Source: Myxococcus landrumus (GTDB lineage Bacteria > Myxococcota > Myxococcia > Myxococcales > Myxococcaceae). From it: a stretch of 64,000 nt of DNA. The position numbers were made by a program, and so were the translations under genes. Below the pieces are notes generated by a model. That model searched no databases. It saw nothing but the letters and a program-made list of their open reading frames with translations, and had not been told where the DNA came from. Of this stretch, positions 62,567-64,000 are shown one piece after another; position 1 is the stretch's first letter, and every line of letters starts with the position of its first letter. Location: positions 6,832,001-6,896,000 of the forward strand of contig NZ_CP071091.1 of NCBI RefSeq assembly GCF_017301635.1, in the 5' to 3' direction.

Positions 62567-64000
62567 TCAGGCGACGGGGCGCGGCGTGGTGGACTCGCAG
62601 AGGTGCTCGAGGAACTCGGGCAGGAGCGCGGAGGAGATGACCCAGAGCTTGCCCTCTCCCAGGTCCGCGAGGGCGGCGCGCTCCACGTACTCCACGCACT
62701 CCCCTTCCACGTAGTGGACGAACACGCGGCGGCCTCGCGCCCGGTACCACTCCGCCGCGTTGGCCAGGAGCGCCAGCAAGGCCCGCTGCGTCTCCGGCTG
62801 TGAGTCGTCGCCCAGCGACACCATCCGCACGCCGTCGAGCACGTTGAAGAGGTTGACGCCCGGCTGCGCGGACTCCAGCACCGCCATCGCCACCGCGCGG
62901 CCCTGCACCCGCGCCACGCGCAGCTCGCGCTCGCGGCCCAGGCCCGCCTCGCCCCACTTCATCCTCGCGCGCGACAGGTCGAAGCGCTCGGGCACCAGGT
63001 CCAACGCCTCGCGGTAGGCCACCGGACGCGTGCGCTCGATTTCCTGGAAGAAGCGCTCGCGCTCCGCTTCGGTGGGCGGCCCCACCTCCACGTCCTCGGG
63101 CACATCCCACTCCCGGTCCACCTCCGCCTCCATCAAGCGGAAGGGCGCCAGGCACGCCTGGCCCGTGTGCTCGTACCAGCTCGCGAAGTCGAACTTGGTG
63201 AAGCGCACCCAGCGCACGTTCGCCTCGCAGAAGGCGATGAACCACTTCACGTCCGGGTCCACCTGCGTGGGCTCGTAGCCGCGCAGGTAGATGTCTCGCA
63301 GCGCCTCGCGCGCCGAGGAGCGCTGACCGGGCACATGCTGACGCGCCAACTGGTGCGCCATCCACGTCCCCTCGTAGGGCTTCACCACCGACAGCGTGGC
63401 CTCCAGCGACTCACCCGCGGGGCGCACCACCCGGTAGCCCAGGCGCGTGCGGCCCTCCATCCGCTCCTGCGTGGCGTCGAACCAGGGGCGCTCCTCGACG
63501 AAGTCCTCGGGCGACTTGCCGGGCAGGCCGAAGTAGCCAGAGCCCTGGAAGAGCTTCCACGTCGCGTCGCCCCAGTCGCCTTCCACGCGGGTGGACGGAT
63601 GCATCTGCGCCTCCACCAGCGCGCGCCAGGCCCGAGCACCCTCCGCGTCCAGCGGACGCACGGACATGCCGCACCGGCGTCCCGCCGCGGTGCTGGAGAT
63701 GTTGCGCACCTCCGCGCGCAGCCGCACCGGCGCCATGCCCTCCATGGCCACCTCGAGCACCGGCTGACGCAGGCCCGGGTACAGCAGGTCCTCGCCCGGC
63801 TCCGTCATGAAGGCCACGCCCTCATAGGACAAATCCAACACCGGCCGCCGCACGTGGACCTGCGGCCACATGGGGTGGTTGAAAGACAGCGTGCAGGGGC
63901 TGCTGGGCGGCGCGCGGCGCAGCCAGCGGTGGCGGTAGCGCACCACCTCCGTGGGCAGGGAGACCATCACCCGGCCGGCCTCCTCATGCGCGTCGCGAGC
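62567..64000 (-). CDS. PilZ-domain protein with long C-terminal region, N-terminus outside window
   Basis: The frame is open to the right edge, so the start lies outside. The first visible residues precede VMVSLPTEVVRYRHRWLRRA, typical for the second half of a YcgR-like N-terminal segment running into a PilZ domain. PilZ features are VLDLSYEGVAFMTEPGEDLL and VRNISSTAAGRRCGMSVRPL. A roughly 330-residue C-terminal region follows, including VARVQGRAVAMAVLESAQPG and LANAAEWYRARGRRVFVHYV, with some resemblance to acetyltransferase folds. It may link a second messenger to an enzymatic response. The exact first residue cannot be set. Confidence 0.75.
   Translation of the reverse strand, partial: ARDAHEEAGRVMVSLPTEVVRYRHRWLRRAPPSSPCTLSFNHPMWPQVHVRRPVLDLSYEGVAFMTEPGEDLLYPGLRQPVLEVAMEGMAPVRLRAEVRNISSTAAGRRCGMSVRPLDAEGARAWRALVEAQMHPSTRVEGDWGDATWKLFQGSGYFGLPGKSPEDFVEERPWFDATQERMEGRTRLGYRVVRPAGESLEATLSVVKPYEGTWMAHQLARQHVPGQRSSAREALRDIYLRGYEPTQVDPDVKWFIAFCEANVRWVRFTKFDFASWYEHTGQACLAPFRLMEAEVDREWDVPEDVEVGPPTEAERERFFQEIERTRPVAYREALDLVPERFDLSRARMKWGEAGLGRERELRVARVQGRAVAMAVLESAQPGVNLFNVLDGVRMVSLGDDSQPETQRALLALLANAAEWYRARGRRVFVHYVEGECVEYVERAALADLGEGKLWVISSALLPEFLEHLCESTTPRPVA

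Overview
The window is high-GC bacterial DNA with a strongly myxobacterial (Myxococcaceae-like) character. It carries six eukaryote-type Ser/Thr kinases (two with zinc-finger heads), a DUF2381 protein, PilZ proteins, a Sit-type lipoprotein toxin, and PEGA and TPR proteins. Most genes are chromosomal housekeeping or regulatory genes. Two blocks are clearly acquired, and both junctions can be read directly in the sequence.

Layout. 1-2418: an AtuA-like gene faces a TetR regulator plus a PECR-like SDR across a perfect 26-bp palindrome, suggesting acyl-CoA or terpenoid catabolism. 2428-3770: two lipoproteins, one with a JAMM-like motif. 3809-5042: a TetR-DoxX operon. 5098-9858: a deoxyhypusine-synthase-like protein and a large exported TolB-propeller/amidohydrolase. 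10049-11833: two hotdog thioesterases and a DUF4142 protein. 11849-20783: a minus-strand set of sigma factor, small secreted pilus-N-domain protein and two kinases that join an anti-sigma-type zinc finger, a kinase, one membrane helix and the same secreted domain. This set is split by a 4.6-kb type VI effector island (15328-19941: DUF2169 adaptor, thiolase-like protein, PAAR-deaminase-like effector, SUKH immunity). The island is flanked by a perfect 35-bp direct repeat made from the 3' end of the sigma gene.

21113-31688: TPR protein, methyltransferase, Cys-rich secreted protein, RtcB, PilZ protein, cupin, PAS/GAF histidine kinase, BamE-like protein and polyphosphate kinase. 32087-45198: a 13.1-kb integrated element between 19-bp att repeats. 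It sits in the 3' end of an App1-type phosphatase gene, and the old 3' end of that gene is still readable at the far end of the element. It carries a Sit-like toxin/immunity cassette with a putative outer-membrane partner, two kinases with a DUF2381 protein, an iteron-like cluster, a primase-like protein, an SF3 helicase, an excisionase and a tyrosine integrase. 45193-51259: App1 phosphatase, nucleotidyltransferase-like protein, royal-jelly-type propeller, GH15 glucoamylase/trehalase and glucose dehydrogenase. 51500-54516: membrane protein, TPR protein and PEGA kinase. 54764-57534: an SsuABC-type transporter. 57539-64000: PqqD/TenA-like protein, HAD phosphatase, class II aldolase, exported protein, NYN-LOTUS protein and a PilZ protein running off the window.

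The two acquired blocks carry two different kin-discrimination weapons, one delivered by type VI secretion and one probably by outer-membrane exchange. Both landed at gene 3' ends without obviously destroying the host gene. No rRNA, tRNA or CRISPR array was recognised.
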